64,000 nt of DNA. Source: Diphasiastrum complanatum. Lineage: Eukaryota > Streptophyta > Lycopodiopsida > Lycopodiales > Lycopodiaceae. The notes beneath the pieces are model-generated. The model worked only from the letters and a program-made list of their open reading frames with translations, was not told the DNA's origin and searched no databases. Of the stretch, positions 1 to 10,735 are shown in pieces (position 1 is the stretch's first letter; every line of letters begins with the position of its first letter). The stretch lies in contig CM055107.1 in the NCBI GenBank assembly GCA_029204225.1, positions 17,938,718-18,002,717 of the forward strand. The letters are read 5' to 3'. The position numbers and the translations under genes are program-made.

Positions 1-1383
1 ACCATTCTGGCCGCGGTTGTAGCGCGACAATGATCTCGACCCTGGTGGAGTATTGGATTTGATAATCAGTGTGGGTGGGGTGGTGGCTTCATCTGGTTGA
101 CTTGTGACTTGAGGTACTGTCGTGTCAAGTGCCAGTGTTGAAGTGGTTGCTCCATCACCCCCGTCGATGACATGTGAGGATGACGAGTGTTGTTGTGATG
201 TTGTTGACGAGCTACCACCATCTGAGGTGGAACCATCTGAAACTAATCCCATTGGTGATGTGCTCCCAGCTTGAAGCTTCTCTTGCCTTCGTTGTTGTCG
301 TGTGCCCAGCAACTGAGCCCTTGAGGTATCTACCTGTTGAGCTCCGGAAGTTGTAGCTGTTTGTGGATCCTTTGGTGGGTTTCTTGGCTTCTGCACCAGA
401 GGGAGGATACTGGTGTTGACTCGTTTAGCCTGGGATCCCGATGGTCAAGTTGTTCTTGCACGCTTGGACTTCTTGTGTTCAATGGGAATTTTTCATGCCT
501 TGTCCGCAAGCGGCAATTGTTGTTGAAGCTTTGGGCCATTTTGTACTTGATGAAGAGTGATATCTGTCATCAGATATCCCAATACTGTAATGGGCTGCTT
601 GTTTTTAATGCACTCATGAAGACAATTCCAAGAAAACTGTGCCCAATCATAGAGGTTTTGGGCATGCAGTCGTGAATCTGCCATCATGTGAAACAGGGAC
701 ATGGGTACCCTCAGCACTTTCATTCGAGGTTTTTATGTGCATCTGGTGAGATAGGCACATGCTACTTGAAGTTGCTTGTCATTGATGGCTTCCAGCCTGT
801 ACCCATCCTTATTCTTCCACTTGGTCACAGAGGGATCAATGTACTTGAAATACGCCATTTGTTCTATTCATTGTAATGCCCTTGTGACAGTGTTTGGTCC
901 TTGTGGGAACCCATAAGGTTGCAAGTCGGCTGCCGCAGTACCAGATACGGGCTTTGATAACCTATCAAGACAGGGATCTGAAATTCAATTTCCTTGAAGA
1001 AGGACTCCGCCTGCTAGTACCAGGTCTGCATCTCTGTAAGGTCTAACTTGCATACCTGGATGTCGAGCTTGCTTGGTTCGGGATCATCAGAACTTGAACT
1101 GGGATTGGACGACATGGTGGGAAAATGGAAGAAGGGAGATTTGGAGAAACTGTTTCAGTTGAGGGGTGAGACAGTGGTAAGGGCGTCAGTTGAGATTTGA
1201 AGGGTTGGGCTCCAGTTGAGATGAACAGTCGAGCGCCAGGATTGGACACAATAGCAAGAAGATTGCCGCAGATCATCACCAGAAGACGCTTGAGCTCGCA
1301 CTTCGCTGAGGTGCGAATGGCTTCGGGGTGAGGGCATTTATTGCCGTTGTCGTCTGGTTGCAAGGGAGATGGGATGTGCCGAT
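1..1383 (-). pseudogene. Degenerate gag-like region and leader of an unidentified retroelement
   Basis: Read on the minus strand, this stretch starts near 1383 with a leader containing several CTCAACTG words. The same word makes up the minisatellite in the leader of gypsy-B at 11.75-12.04 kb. A start codon near 1115 follows (protein begins MSSNPSSSSDD), then a reading frame broken by several stops and frame changes. The longest clean stretch is 493-723, with Trp- and Tyr-rich helical-looking sequence. It is followed toward position 1 by a low-complexity Ser/Thr/Gln-rich tail. I do not recognise the protein. Position after a retroelement-type leader suggests a gag-like product. The region stops abruptly at the copia-A LTR and runs off the left edge. 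Confidence 0.4.
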
Positions 1384-2065
1384 TGTTAAAAATTCACAAT
1401 TCTAGCTTGACTAGTTTTGGTCATATGACTTGTAAATAGTTAGATGGTCATGATGTGGCTTGTCACACGTGCCAAATAGCATAGGATTCCATTCATAAGG
1501 ATGTTCTCAAGTAGACCTAAGTGTTAGAACCTTTGGAATGAGTCCAAATTATGCTTAGATACAAGGGAGAAAAAATAGGAGCTATTTTTGGTAATTTTTG
1601 CATTGTTGAGGGATCTCCAAGATTCCAACCCTAACTTGGTAGGGATGAAAGATCCACCAAAATTAGCATTAGGGATAGGTTTAGGGCTACTCATACCTGC
1701 CCAAAACCGTGATGGATCATGTATATATAGGTGATGATATCTCACCGAAATCAATCAAGCAATTTCATGATTTTTCTCTCATAATGGTGCAATTGCTCTC
1801 TATGTTCATAATTGTTTGAGTACTTGTGATTACTAATGATTATAGGATTGAATGTAGGTCTGGTGTACAGTACTCAGACTGTGGGAGGCCGTACTTTCAC
1901 ACGTGTGAAGCCTTCTTCAAGGATTTGGGCCATTTAGTGAGGTTCAAACATAGATTTTTGATGGATTTTGATGGTTCAACTTGTGCTAATCTTATGAAAT
2001 CATAATCTATTGTTTCCCTCATCATTTCAAGCGTTTTAGGATCCTTATTTGCTGTAATTTTTACA
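1384..2065 (+). repeat. 5' LTR of copia-A
   Basis: Starts TG and ends CA, and is followed immediately by the primer-binding site. Contains the perfect palindrome TTCACACGTGTGAA at 1896-1909, about 160 bp before the LTR end, with a core CACGTG (G-box type). A TATA-like tatatata run lies near 1720-1730. The short minus-strand reading frame across 1524-1754 recurs in the 3' LTR and is an LTR shadow, not a gene. Confidence 0.95.
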
Positions 2066-2077
2066 TGGTATCAGAGC
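2066..2077 (+). other. Primer-binding site of copia-A (initiator Met tRNA type)
   Basis: TGGTATCAGAGC directly abuts the 5' LTR. This is the usual plant copia primer site, complementary to the 3' end of initiator methionine tRNA. Confidence 0.93.
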
Positions 2078-2876
2078 CTAAAGGCTGAAATGAGCTAAAT
2101 CCTTGGTTTTCATTCAATTTGATCACAAGTTTTGATCTAAATCTTGTGTAGATTGGATCTTAGCATCTAGTATTGATTCTAGAACTCAAAGTGAGTCAAA
2201 TACATTGGAGATTGGTGTTGTGTGACTTCATTTGCAGGTGTTTAGGTGTCTAAAACCAGAGGCAAAGTTGAATTCAATTCACATTACCAAGATAGCAAGT
2301 TTTGCTTGCTCCAAGCATTGATTTCTAGGCGAGTTTTGGAGGTGATTTCATAGAGAAGGCTTTCTAGCATTCAAGGAGAGGGAAGATCAGAGTTTTGGGG
2401 ACTCTTCAAGGCTGTTCTAAGGTGTAGTAGGCACCTCCTAAAGTGATTTAGGTTCAGTCCAACCATTGCTTGACTTATGCACCAAATTAGATCAATTTTT
2501 CATCAATTTTGATCATTTTTTGCTTGTAATTGGATAGTAGATTGTGTTGCATCCTCATTAAGTTCCATTTAGATCTTTTACAAGTGATTTTGGAAGTATA
2601 TTAGGTTGCTGAAATTCACTCTTGATCAGATCATTTGGAAGCTTTAATGTTCTTTATAGAAAGAGGGGCAATTCTACTAGTATTGTCTACTTCAATCAAG
2701 CAAGTGCATTGTTTCTAGTATTCTATGATTTGATTTTGTTAGAGATCATTCTTAGATCTTTATAGTAAGTCTATTACTGATCTTTTCAGGTCCCTAAGAA
2801 GTGGGATAAGGTAGACCTTCAATCAAATCAATAGAAGTAACCTTCATTTGTGTCAAGTCCTTGATTAGGAGACTAG
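2078..2876 (+). other. Untranslated leader of copia-A
   Basis: About 800 bp between the primer site and the gag-pol start, without a long reading frame. It presumably carries packaging and dimerisation signals, but none can be pinpointed from sequence. Confidence 0.6.
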
Positions 2877-5800
2877 ATGGCATCTATAAATGCATATCTT
2901 TTGGATACTAATGAAAGGCTCAACAAAACTAACTATTCCATATGGAAAGTTAGAATGGAATCCATCATGATCATGCAAGATCTGATGGAAATTGTAAATG
3001 GTAAGGAGGGTGAACCTATTCATCCTCAAGAAAAAGCCAAATACATCAAGAGGTGCAATGTTGCACTACATTGCATAAAAATGAATGTTGCAAATGAACT
3101 CTTAAGAGAGGTAGGAGATTGCACCTCAGCTCAAGATGCTTGGGAGACTTTGCAAAAGGTCTATGAATCCAAGAACCAAACTAGAATGTTAGCTTTGAAG
3201 AATCAAATCTATAGAAGCTATCAAAAGAAAGGAGAGAGTGCACATACTTTTGTCCTAAGAGTAAAGGAATTGAACAAAGAGCTAGCCTTTATAGGTGACC
3301 CTATCAAGGATGAAGAGCTTGTTCAACTCATATTGAATGGACTAAGCTTTGAGTTTGACAATTTGGTTCAGGGATATGCAATTATGGGTAAGCTACCCAT
3401 ACTTGAAGAACTCCAAGGCACACTCATGGCCGAGGAATCAAGAAGGAGCCAAATGCAAGAGAGGATGGATAGGCTTTCCATCCAAGGTGGAGATGACCAA
3501 GCTCTCTTCACCAAAGGCAAAGGCAAGTCCAAAGGCAAAGGATCAACATTCAAGAAGTCTACAAAGCTTGAGGATCAAGAAGGACCCCCAAAGGCATCTC
3601 CATCAACCACCAAAGTCAAGAAGGACAAATCAAAGGTGAAGTGCTACTATTGTAGCAAGATGGGGCATTATGCCTCGGAATGCCTCAAGAGGAAGCAAGA
3701 TCAAAGCCAAGCCAACATGAGCAAAGAGGAGGAGGAGGAGAGTTCACATGAGGACTCTCTCATGATGTCCATATTTTCTTCAACAAGCTTCAAAGGAGAA
3801 GATCCTTGGTGGATTGACTCGGGTGCTAGTTCACACATGACTAGTAAAAGGGAGTTTTTCTCTTCTCTCTTATCTTATGATGGACCTATAAAGTCTATCT
3901 ATACAGCAAATGATGAAGCTTGTAAGATTGAAGGAGTTGGTAGCATTCCCCTTTGCTTAGGATCTTCCAAAAAGATCAACATAGAAGGTGTTTTGTACAT
4001 TCCTACAATAACAAAGAATCTACTAAGTGTTGGCCAAATGGTAGACAATGGTTTCAATGTTGACTTTGCTTCAAATGAATGTTTCATCAAGAAGAAGGGT
4101 AAGATAGTGGCTAAGGGCACTAGACTTGGCAAACTTTATAAGCTGGATGCATTTGTGGATACTAATGTTGTCATGTTGGCCGAGAAGAGCAAGATATCTA
4201 CCTTTACTTTATGGCACAAAAGACTTGGACATGTCAACTCGGGTTCCATGGAGGCTATGATCAAGGAGGAGTATGCTTTAGGCCTACCAAGGTCTATTGG
4301 GAAGGAAGACAAGGTTTGTGAAGCTTGTGCCTTATCCAAGGCACATAAGAAGGTGTTTCCTAACTCCATCACAAAGTCATCTCATCCTCTTGAACTCATA
4401 CACTCGGATGTGCACATTGCTAGCACCAAATCTAATGGAGGTTCATCCATGTTTTTAACCTTCATTGATGACTACTCAAGATATTGTTGGGTGTTCTTAC
4501 TTTCCTTCAAGTCTCAAGTATTTGATACTTTTGTAAAGTTCAAGTTGTTTGTGGAAAAGCATCATAATCATAGCATCAAGATTCTTAGAAGTGACAATGG
4601 TGGAGAATTCATCTCCAATGAGTTCAAGGCCTTTTGTGAGGAGGAAGGGATCAAGAAAGAGACTTCTTGTCCTTACACTCCTCAACAAAATGGAGTTGCT
4701 GAAAGAAGGAATAGAACATTATGTGAATGTTCTAAGGCTTTAAGATTAGATGCTTGTTTGCCCAAATCCTTTTGGGGTGAGTCTCTTGTATGTGCAAACT
4801 ACTTGATGAATAGGGTGTCTTGCAAAGCAATTGAAGGCAAAACTCCTTATGAGATGTTGTATGGAAAGAAACCCAATCTTAATCACTTGAAAGTTTTTGG
4901 GTGTATATGTTATGTGCATGTGCCATTGGAAACAAGAACCAAGGAGGATCCATCTTCCACAAGAGGGATCATGCTTGGATATGCAAGCTCAAGCAAGGGC
5001 TACAAAGTCTATCTCCCATCCTTGAACAAATTTGTTGTTTCAAGGGATGTCATCTTTGATGAACATCATATGCATATGCTTGAAGAAGGCTCAAGTGCTC
5101 CAACAATCAAGAAGAAGATGGCCGAGGAGCAAGATCTTGGTTTTGAGGAGGAGCTCATGGAGGAGCAAGCACCAAACCCACCTATCACACCAAGGAGATC
5201 TTCAAGGGCAAAAGTGGAGCCATCAAGGCTCACATATCAAGGCAAAGGACAGCAAGTTGAGGGTATATCATCCACTTCTTATGCTTTATCTAGTTTTGAA
5301 GAACCGTCTAATGTTGAAGATGCATTGAACTCCAAAGAATGGTATAAAGCTATGTTGGATGAGTATGATGCCTTGATTGAGAATGAAACTTGGTTGCTTG
5401 TTGAGAGACCTCAAAGGAATGTAATAGGATGCAAGTGGGTCTTCAAGCTTAAGTTGAATGCAAATGGGAGTGTTAACAAACATAAAGCAAGATTAGTTGC
5501 AAAAGGTTATGCTCAAGAGAGAGGGATAGACTATGAGGAAACTTTTGCACCCGTGGCCAAGATGGTCACAATAAGACTAATCATTGCACTTGCATCACAT
5601 TTTGGATGGATTCTATGTCAAATGGATGTCTCTAATGCTTTCTTGAATGGTTTTTTGGAAGAGGATATCTATATGGAGCAGCCACAAGGGTTCATCAAGC
5701 ATGGAATGGAGAACAAAGTATGCCATCTCCAAAGAAGCATCTATGGCTTGAAGCAAGCCTCGAGATCTTGGAATTCAAGACTACATTGCTATCTTATTTC

Positions 5801-6845
5801 ACTTTCTTTTGTTCAAAGTGAATATGATCCCACTCTTTACATTAAGTTTGATGATGTTGGTATTGTACTTTTACTCATTTATGTAGATGACATCATCATT
5901 AGTGGAAATAGTGTTGATGGTATTGAAAAAATCAAGATAGATCTATCCTTAGAGTTCAAGATGGTAGATCTAGGGTGTCTTCACTTCATCTTAGGCATAG
6001 AAGTACTTAGAGGGTCTGATTTTATCTTTATAAGTCAAGTAAACTATGCTCAAAGTCTTTTGAAGAAGTTTAAGATGGAAGTATGCAAAAGTGTTGACAC
6101 ACCAATGGAGCAAGATGTAAAAGTGCCAAATGAAGATGATGAAAGATCCTTCATGGACATCACTTTGTTTAGGCAACTTATAGGTTCCTTAATGTGGATC
6201 ACTATAACTAGACCAGATCTTAGCTTTAGTGTATGTAGGTTGAGCCAATCCATGCAAAAGCCATTGAATATCCATTGGAAAAAGGCTAAGAGGATTCTAA
6301 GATACATCTCGGGTACATTGGATTTTGGGATTCTATATAGAAGAGATGTGATTAACCTTCATGCATTTAGTGATTCAGATTTTGCAGGGGACAAGAGGGA
6401 TAGGAAATCAACAAGTGCCTATTCAACTTTCATAGGAGAAGGTGTGGTTTCATGGCTTTCAAAAAAGCAAGAAACTATATCTCTATCTTCAACCGAGGCC
6501 GAGTACAAAGCTTTGACAACCACTACAAAGGAGGTACTTTGGATCAAGAGATTATTGGTGGAACTAAAGATCATGGATTCAGAGGAGGCACCAATCATCT
6601 ACAATGACAATATATCAGCCCAACACCTTGCATCTAACCCAATCTTCCATGCAAGATCTAAGCACATTGAGATATGCCATCACTTTGTGAGAGAAATGGT
6701 GCAAGCCAAGGAGATTGCTTTGGAGCATGTTCCAAGCAATGAATGTGTAGCTGATCTACTTACTAAACCACTTCAAAAGACACCTTTTATGAAGTTCAGA
6801 TCATCACTTGGAGTGATTAGTAAAGCAATGATTGAACCAAGCTAG
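2877..6845 (+). CDS. Intact copia gag-pol polyprotein, 1322 aa
   Basis: Single uninterrupted frame encoding the whole copia polyprotein. Visible in order: UBN2-type gag (about residues 1-200); CCHC zinc knuckle (C256, C259, H264, C269); aspartic protease with DSG at 314-316; GAG-pre-integrase zinc-binding residues H447, H452, C481, C484; integrase catalytic D511, D573 and E609 (D-35-E spacing); the IN C-terminal region to about 730; reverse transcriptase from about 815 with YVDD at 1002-1005; RNase H with acidic residues near 1166-1168, E1207 and D1244, ending about 1310. All catalytic residues I looked for are present. The ATG at 2877 follows the leader, and the N-terminus matches the related gag at 48262, which supports this start. 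It would make virus-like particles, copy the element RNA and integrate the cDNA. Probably functional as sequence; expression is unknown. Confidence 0.95.
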   Translation: MASINAYLLDTNERLNKTNYSIWKVRMESIMIMQDLMEIVNGKEGEPIHPQEKAKYIKRCNVALHCIKMNVANELLREVGDCTSAQDAWETLQKVYESKNQTRMLALKNQIYRSYQKKGESAHTFVLRVKELNKELAFIGDPIKDEELVQLILNGLSFEFDNLVQGYAIMGKLPILEELQGTLMAEESRRSQMQERMDRLSIQGGDDQALFTKGKGKSKGKGSTFKKSTKLEDQEGPPKASPSTTKVKKDKSKVKCYYCSKMGHYASECLKRKQDQSQANMSKEEEEESSHEDSLMMSIFSSTSFKGEDPWWIDSGASSHMTSKREFFSSLLSYDGPIKSIYTANDEACKIEGVGSIPLCLGSSKKINIEGVLYIPTITKNLLSVGQMVDNGFNVDFASNECFIKKKGKIVAKGTRLGKLYKLDAFVDTNVVMLAEKSKISTFTLWHKRLGHVNSGSMEAMIKEEYALGLPRSIGKEDKVCEACALSKAHKKVFPNSITKSSHPLELIHSDVHIASTKSNGGSSMFLTFIDDYSRYCWVFLLSFKSQVFDTFVKFKLFVEKHHNHSIKILRSDNGGEFISNEFKAFCEEEGIKKETSCPYTPQQNGVAERRNRTLCECSKALRLDACLPKSFWGESLVCANYLMNRVSCKAIEGKTPYEMLYGKKPNLNHLKVFGCICYVHVPLETRTKEDPSSTRGIMLGYASSSKGYKVYLPSLNKFVVSRDVIFDEHHMHMLEEGSSAPTIKKKMAEEQDLGFEEELMEEQAPNPPITPRRSSRAKVEPSRLTYQGKGQQVEGISSTSYALSSFEEPSNVEDALNSKEWYKAMLDEYDALIENETWLLVERPQRNVIGCKWVFKLKLNANGSVNKHKARLVAKGYAQERGIDYEETFAPVAKMVTIRLIIALASHFGWILCQMDVSNAFLNGFLEEDIYMEQPQGFIKHGMENKVCHLQRSIYGLKQASRSWNSRLHCYLISLSFVQSEYDPTLYIKFDDVGIVLLLIYVDDIIISGNSVDGIEKIKIDLSLEFKMVDLGCLHFILGIEVLRGSDFIFISQVNYAQSLLKKFKMEVCKSVDTPMEQDVKVPNEDDERSFMDITLFRQLIGSLMWITITRPDLSFSVCRLSQSMQKPLNIHWKKAKRILRYISGTLDFGILYRRDVINLHAFSDSDFAGDKRDRKSTSAYSTFIGEGVVSWLSKKQETISLSSTEAEYKALTTTTKEVLWIKRLLVELKIMDSEEAPIIYNDNISAQHLASNPIFHARSKHIEICHHFVREMVQAKEIALEHVPSNECVADLLTKPLQKTPFMKFRSSLGVISKAMIEPS

Positions 6846-6848
6846 ATA

Positions 6849-6859
6849 GTGAGGAGGAG
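6849..6859 (+). other. Polypurine tract of copia-A
   Basis: The purine-rich run GTGAGGAGGAG ends exactly at the first base of the 3' LTR, the expected position for plus-strand priming. Confidence 0.85.
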
Positions 6860-7541
6860 TGTTAAAAATTCACAATTCTAGCTTGACTAGTTTTGGTCAT
6901 ATGACATGTAAATAGTTAGATGGTCATGATGTGGCTTGTCACACGTGCCAAATAGCATAGGATTCCATTCATAAGGATGTTCTCAAGTAGACCTAAGTGT
7001 TAGAACCTTTGGAATGAGTCCAAATTATGCTTAGATACAAGGGAGAAAAAATAGGAGCTATTTTTGGTAATTTTTGCATTGTTGAGGGATCTCCAAGATT
7101 CCAACCCTAACTTGGTAGGGATGAAAGATCCACCAAAATTAGCATTAGGGATAGGTTTAGGGCTACTCATACCTGCCCAAAACCGTGATGGATCATGTAT
7201 ATATAGGTGATGATATCTCACCAAAATCAATCAAGCAATTTCATGTTTTTTCTCTCATAATGGTGCAATTGCTCTCTATGTTCATAATTGTTTGAGTACT
7301 TGTGATTACTAATGATTATAGGATTGAATGTAGGTCTGGTGTACAGTACTCATACTGTGGGAGGCCGTACTTTCACACGTGTGAAGCCTTCTTCAAGGAT
7401 TTGGGCCATTTAGTGAGGTTCAAGCATAGATTTTTGATGGATTTTGATGGTTCAACTTGTGCTAATCTTATGAAATCATAATCTATTGTTTCCCTCATCA
7501 TTTCAAGTGTTTTAGGATCCTTATTTGCTGTAATTTTTACA
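6860..7541 (+). repeat. 3' LTR of copia-A
   Basis: Same length (682 bp) as the 5' LTR with about six substitutions. The palindrome TTCACACGTGTGAA is at 7372-7385. Confidence 0.95.
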
Positions 7542-7550
7542 ATATTATCG

Positions 7551-7870
7551 GTCGTATCTCATATTCATAAGCACATCGTCGAATAATGCCGTCAACGTCC
7601 CTTTTGTAAAGTTGTCCCACAATTAACTGAAAGGGTGCTGCTTTTATTAAAAAAAAATATTCGTTATAGTCAGGCCTTCTTTTAGTCGGCCTGTTGTGAG
7701 GAACTGAGTGATCTCCTCAGCCCATTAGAGTGTTGCATCGATCTGAAAAAGGCACGCATCAGGAAGATCATCGTTGACTGGTGCAGTTGCTTTTTCAGCA
7801 CTTGGTAGTCTGGAAAGGTGATCCGCCATGAAATGTTGGGACCCTTTCCGAACAACTACTCGGAAATTAA
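7551..7870 (-). pseudogene. gypsy-B RNase H to integrase linker fragment
   Basis: On the minus strand this reads MADHLSRLP (near 7830), the conserved motif between RNase H and integrase of plant gypsy elements, then about 45 residues with one stop codon before a poly-A-rich stretch. It is the last recognisable gypsy-B coding sequence before the copia-A junction. Confidence 0.75.
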
Positions 7871-8379
7871 ATTCCTCCAAAATTAGCTATTCGTCCCATC
7901 TTACAAGAGTTATTAACGATATATAAGAGTGCTTGATGGTTTGTGTAGAAAGCAAAGGTCTGGCCTAACAAATAATGTCGTAGTTGTTGTACCGCATAGA
8001 CCATCGCCAATGCTTCTCTTTCGGCAGTGGTATAGTTTACTTCAGCAGATACTAGTTGCTTGTTTAAGAAACGTATAGGAAAATCTTTGTCATACTCGTC
8101 CGGTTGTGCAAGGAGACCTCCAATGGCATACTTACTTGCGTCAGTATGCACATGGAACTCTTTTGTATAATCTGGCGAGCAGAGTATGGGAGCCGTCGTG
8201 AGGGCTGTTTTCAACTCCTCAAAGGCCTTAATTCGTTCTTCGATCCAGCGCGGATCTACCACAATTAAATAAATAAGGCGTGCCTTGCCGGCATAGTCGA
8301 TTATAAAGATGTGATAGTTGGTAGAAATACCGTCCTTTGATGACCGAGTACAACCCCGTGGGTGACCCATATTTGGCAT
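7867..8379 (-). pseudogene. gypsy-B RNase H domain fragment
   Basis: Typical gypsy RT-connection and RNase H sequence: an EELKTALTTAPIL block, the HTDASKYAIGGLLAQ catalytic segment with its first Asp, and the REALAMVYAVQQLRHYLLG helix with the conserved Glu. The end runs into the TNHQALLYI motif. The first ~55 residues before the EELKTAL block are out of register with the family, showing frame damage upstream. Confidence 0.85.
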
Positions 8380-8960
8380 TTATCAAGGTTTAGTGAGATA
8401 CCGAACCTACGATAGCGAATGAAGATTTTCTCCAAGGCGTCTAGGTGCATAGCAGCGGAAGAATGTACACCTAGATCGTCGAGATAAATCTCCATGACCG
8501 ATGTAACAGATCTTGAAAGGCCAGTTACATGACCCGTTGGAATGTTGAGGGGGCGTTACATAAGCCAAAAGGCATAACGTTATAAGCATAAACCCCATTC
8601 TCTGTGGCAAAAGCTGTTTTATGTTTCTCTTTAGGGGTTATTTGAAAAAGGAAATAGCCGTTGAATCCATCCAAGAAGCTGAAGGCTTCAGCTCCTGCCA
8701 TTTCCTCTAATATTTGGGTCATTAAGGGCAAGGGAAAATGGTCTTTTTTCGTAATTGCATTAAGGTTCTTGAGGTCGACACAGATACGAAGCTTGCCGTT
8801 TTTCTTGGGTACAACCACAATGGGTGATACCCAATCAGTATGTTGGACTTCATAAATGAAGCCAACATCCAGCAATTTCTTAATATCCTCATCGATCCTC
8901 TCACGATAGACTGGGTTACTGCGGTAAGGTTTAGCCCTAACAGGCTTAGCATTGTCTTCT
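8301..8960 (-). pseudogene. gypsy-B reverse transcriptase, frameshifted
   Basis: 8525-8875 (minus) carries the RT fingers and palm: WVSPIVVVPKKNGKLR, the CVDLKNLNAIT block, the FSFLDGFNGY block with its catalytic Asp, and MPFGLCNAPSTFQRVM. A stop follows. After a frame change the sequence resumes at 8301-8495 with the catalytic YLDD box and the GISLNLDKCQ segment. Sequence homologous to the family continues upstream to about 8960. Catalytic residues survive but the frame is broken at least twice. Confidence 0.88.
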
Positions 8961-8968
8961 AGAGGAAT

Positions 8969-9301
8969 CTAATGTACTACTATGTCAGGGGGGATTCCTT
9001 TCATTTCGGTATAATTCCATGCAAATACATCCCTGTATTTGCGTAATAAAGTTTCTAGATCAGACAGTTGGGTTGATGACAGATGTGCACCAACATGAAC
9101 CATTCGATCTATGTCCTCGTCAGGATCTTTAAGGTTTAGTGGAATTGTCTTAGCAGGTCCTTCAAAGGAATTGGAACTTGGTGTAGGTTCCCGATGTGGC
9201 TGTGGTAACTGGATAACGACGTCATCCAATGTAAAATCTTTGAATTTCTGTGGAAGATCGAAAGGTGGGTCCACAAAATGTTCTAGGACTTTGGGAATCA
9301 T
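8969..9301 (-). pseudogene. gypsy-B segment between protease and RT (RT N-terminal extension)
   Basis: Contains the DLETLLRKYRDVFAW motif that precedes RT in plant gypsy polyproteins, ending with the GIPPDIVVH block that leads into RT. It belongs to the same polyprotein as the RT fragment just downstream but is separated from it by a stop. Confidence 0.8.
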
Positions 9302-9331
9302 CTGAGTTGATTCACTACCAGACGTGGAAGC

Positions 9332-10066
9332 TTAGTCTGATTGTTTGATTTTTGTCTCCTTAGACAAGGGCTTTATCGGCTGTTTAAGCTTCGCATGCAT
9401 ATGTTTTTGACGCTCAATTAATTTTGTATCAATAATTTTATTTTTTTGTAACCAAGGTTTTTGTGGTTTTTGAATGGGTGGTGTTGTGGCCTCACTTACC
9501 ATATTGTTGTCGATTGTATCCCAGATTTCGTCGGGATACACGTCCCAAGTATATACTTTGGGTTTGGGCCTGTATGCTTGTATGTTTGGTACTTTGGATG
9601 TTAGTTGGACATGGGCCAACGGTCTTGGTGAATTGATCGCCTTAGGAATGACTTTGGACAGATAACGTTGAGCATCTAGATAGAGGAGCACACGATCATC
9701 CGTCATTTCGACATCATCCATGGAAAGAATACCTTATTCCGAAACATGGGCAGTAGAGACACTAGGTTCTTCTGGGCACCAAGCTATAGGAATGGGGTCT
9801 ATCATCATAAGCGGGATGATGGGTGTGTCAATGTCTGTAGAAGATGGAAGAATATTTACATCTTTTGTAGTCATTTCGATACGACATCGATTGGAATCCG
9901 CACAGTCCACGGTGGCTAGTGCATGACCCCAATTGATTATGTCCGTGGTTCGTGTATATTGGCCTTTTGGTTGGATCGGGACACTATCTGATTCGTCATA
10001 TGTTGTAGATGACCAATCATCGTATAGCTTGGCGGGCTTGACATGGCCATTTGAGTCAACAGTCAC
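9332..10066 (-). pseudogene. gypsy-B protease-RT spacer, unassigned coding remnants
   Basis: Two adjacent minus-strand open stretches (9332-9721 and 9734-10066) lie between the protease and the RT extension in the expected order. They show no catalytic motifs. One contains a YTWDVYPDEIWD segment and Pro/Lys-rich sequence. They are probably the long low-complexity linker common in large plant gypsy polyproteins. An independent function is not supported. Confidence 0.5.
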
Positions 10067-10105
10067 TCGTTTATCGTGGTTGCCAAAGGTAATTTTGCTG
10101 TTCTT

Positions 10106-10702
10106 CTAGTCTTGGACAACACCTGCCATCTGGAGCCAGGGTGTACCAAGTAGCAGTTTATATGTATTGGCATCTTTTGGTAGGTCTAAGATGACACAAT
10201 CGATGATAAACTTGACACCTGCTATTCGAACTTTTATATTTGATAAATGACCAACAGGGTCAGTAACTTGTTGATCAGCCATACGAAGTTTATATCGTGG
10301 TTGATCGAGGGTATTGAAGCCCCATGACTTTGCCAATGACAAAGCCATTATATTAACGTCTGATCCGCTATCGAGGACATCAGATACTGCGGGGTAATCT
10401 TTATAGGACAAAGGTAGTGTGATGTTATTTCCCTTAGCAACACCTATATTCATCAAATTCATAGGAATATGAGGAATTTCAGGAATCTCTTCTGGTTTTC
10501 GCTGTTCATCAGGAATAGGAGGCAGCTGAAAACCACGATAAATATAGCATTGAAGCCCGGTGAAGGATTTGATAGCACTATGGAAGGACATGGTGAGTTG
10601 AGCTTGCAGGAGGTCAGCAAATACTTCAAGTCCCTGTAGGGATTGTTCCTTTCCGAGGATATGAGCTGATAACGGACTTTCCGTATGTTCTTCCTCTCGC
10701 AA
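10106..10702 (-). pseudogene. gypsy-B aspartic protease domain
   Basis: Retroviral-type aspartic protease: the catalytic triad appears as VLDSGSDVNIMALSLA, followed by the GHLSNIKVRIAGVKFIIDCV flap region and the LLLGTPWLQ motif that closes plant gypsy proteases. The domain is nearly full length and uninterrupted here, but it is isolated from flanking polyprotein parts by stops. Confidence 0.85.
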
Positions 10703-10735
10703 AAATTCATCTCGAAATTCGTTGTATTGCCTTTG

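Larger units (their letters stand above)
1384..7541 (+). mobile_element. Complete Ty1/copia LTR retrotransposon (copia-A)
   Basis: A full-length element of 6158 bp: two 682-bp LTRs beginning TGTTAAAAATT and ending TTTTTACA, a primer-binding site directly after the 5' LTR, one uninterrupted gag-pol reading frame, and a purine tract directly before the 3' LTR. By eye the LTRs differ at about six positions (about 99% identical), so the insertion is recent. The bases flanking the element (ccgat on the left, atatt on the right) do not form a target-site duplication. The two flanks also come from the interiors of different minus-strand elements. All parts needed for autonomous transposition are present. 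Confidence 0.95.

Noticed and set aside
174-876. Plus-strand frames at the left edge
   Set aside because: The coherent coding signal in this region is on the minus strand; these are its shadows.
1524-1754. 76-aa minus-strand frame, identical in 7000-7230
   Set aside because: It lies in both LTRs of copia-A and has no motif; it is repeated because the LTR is repeated.
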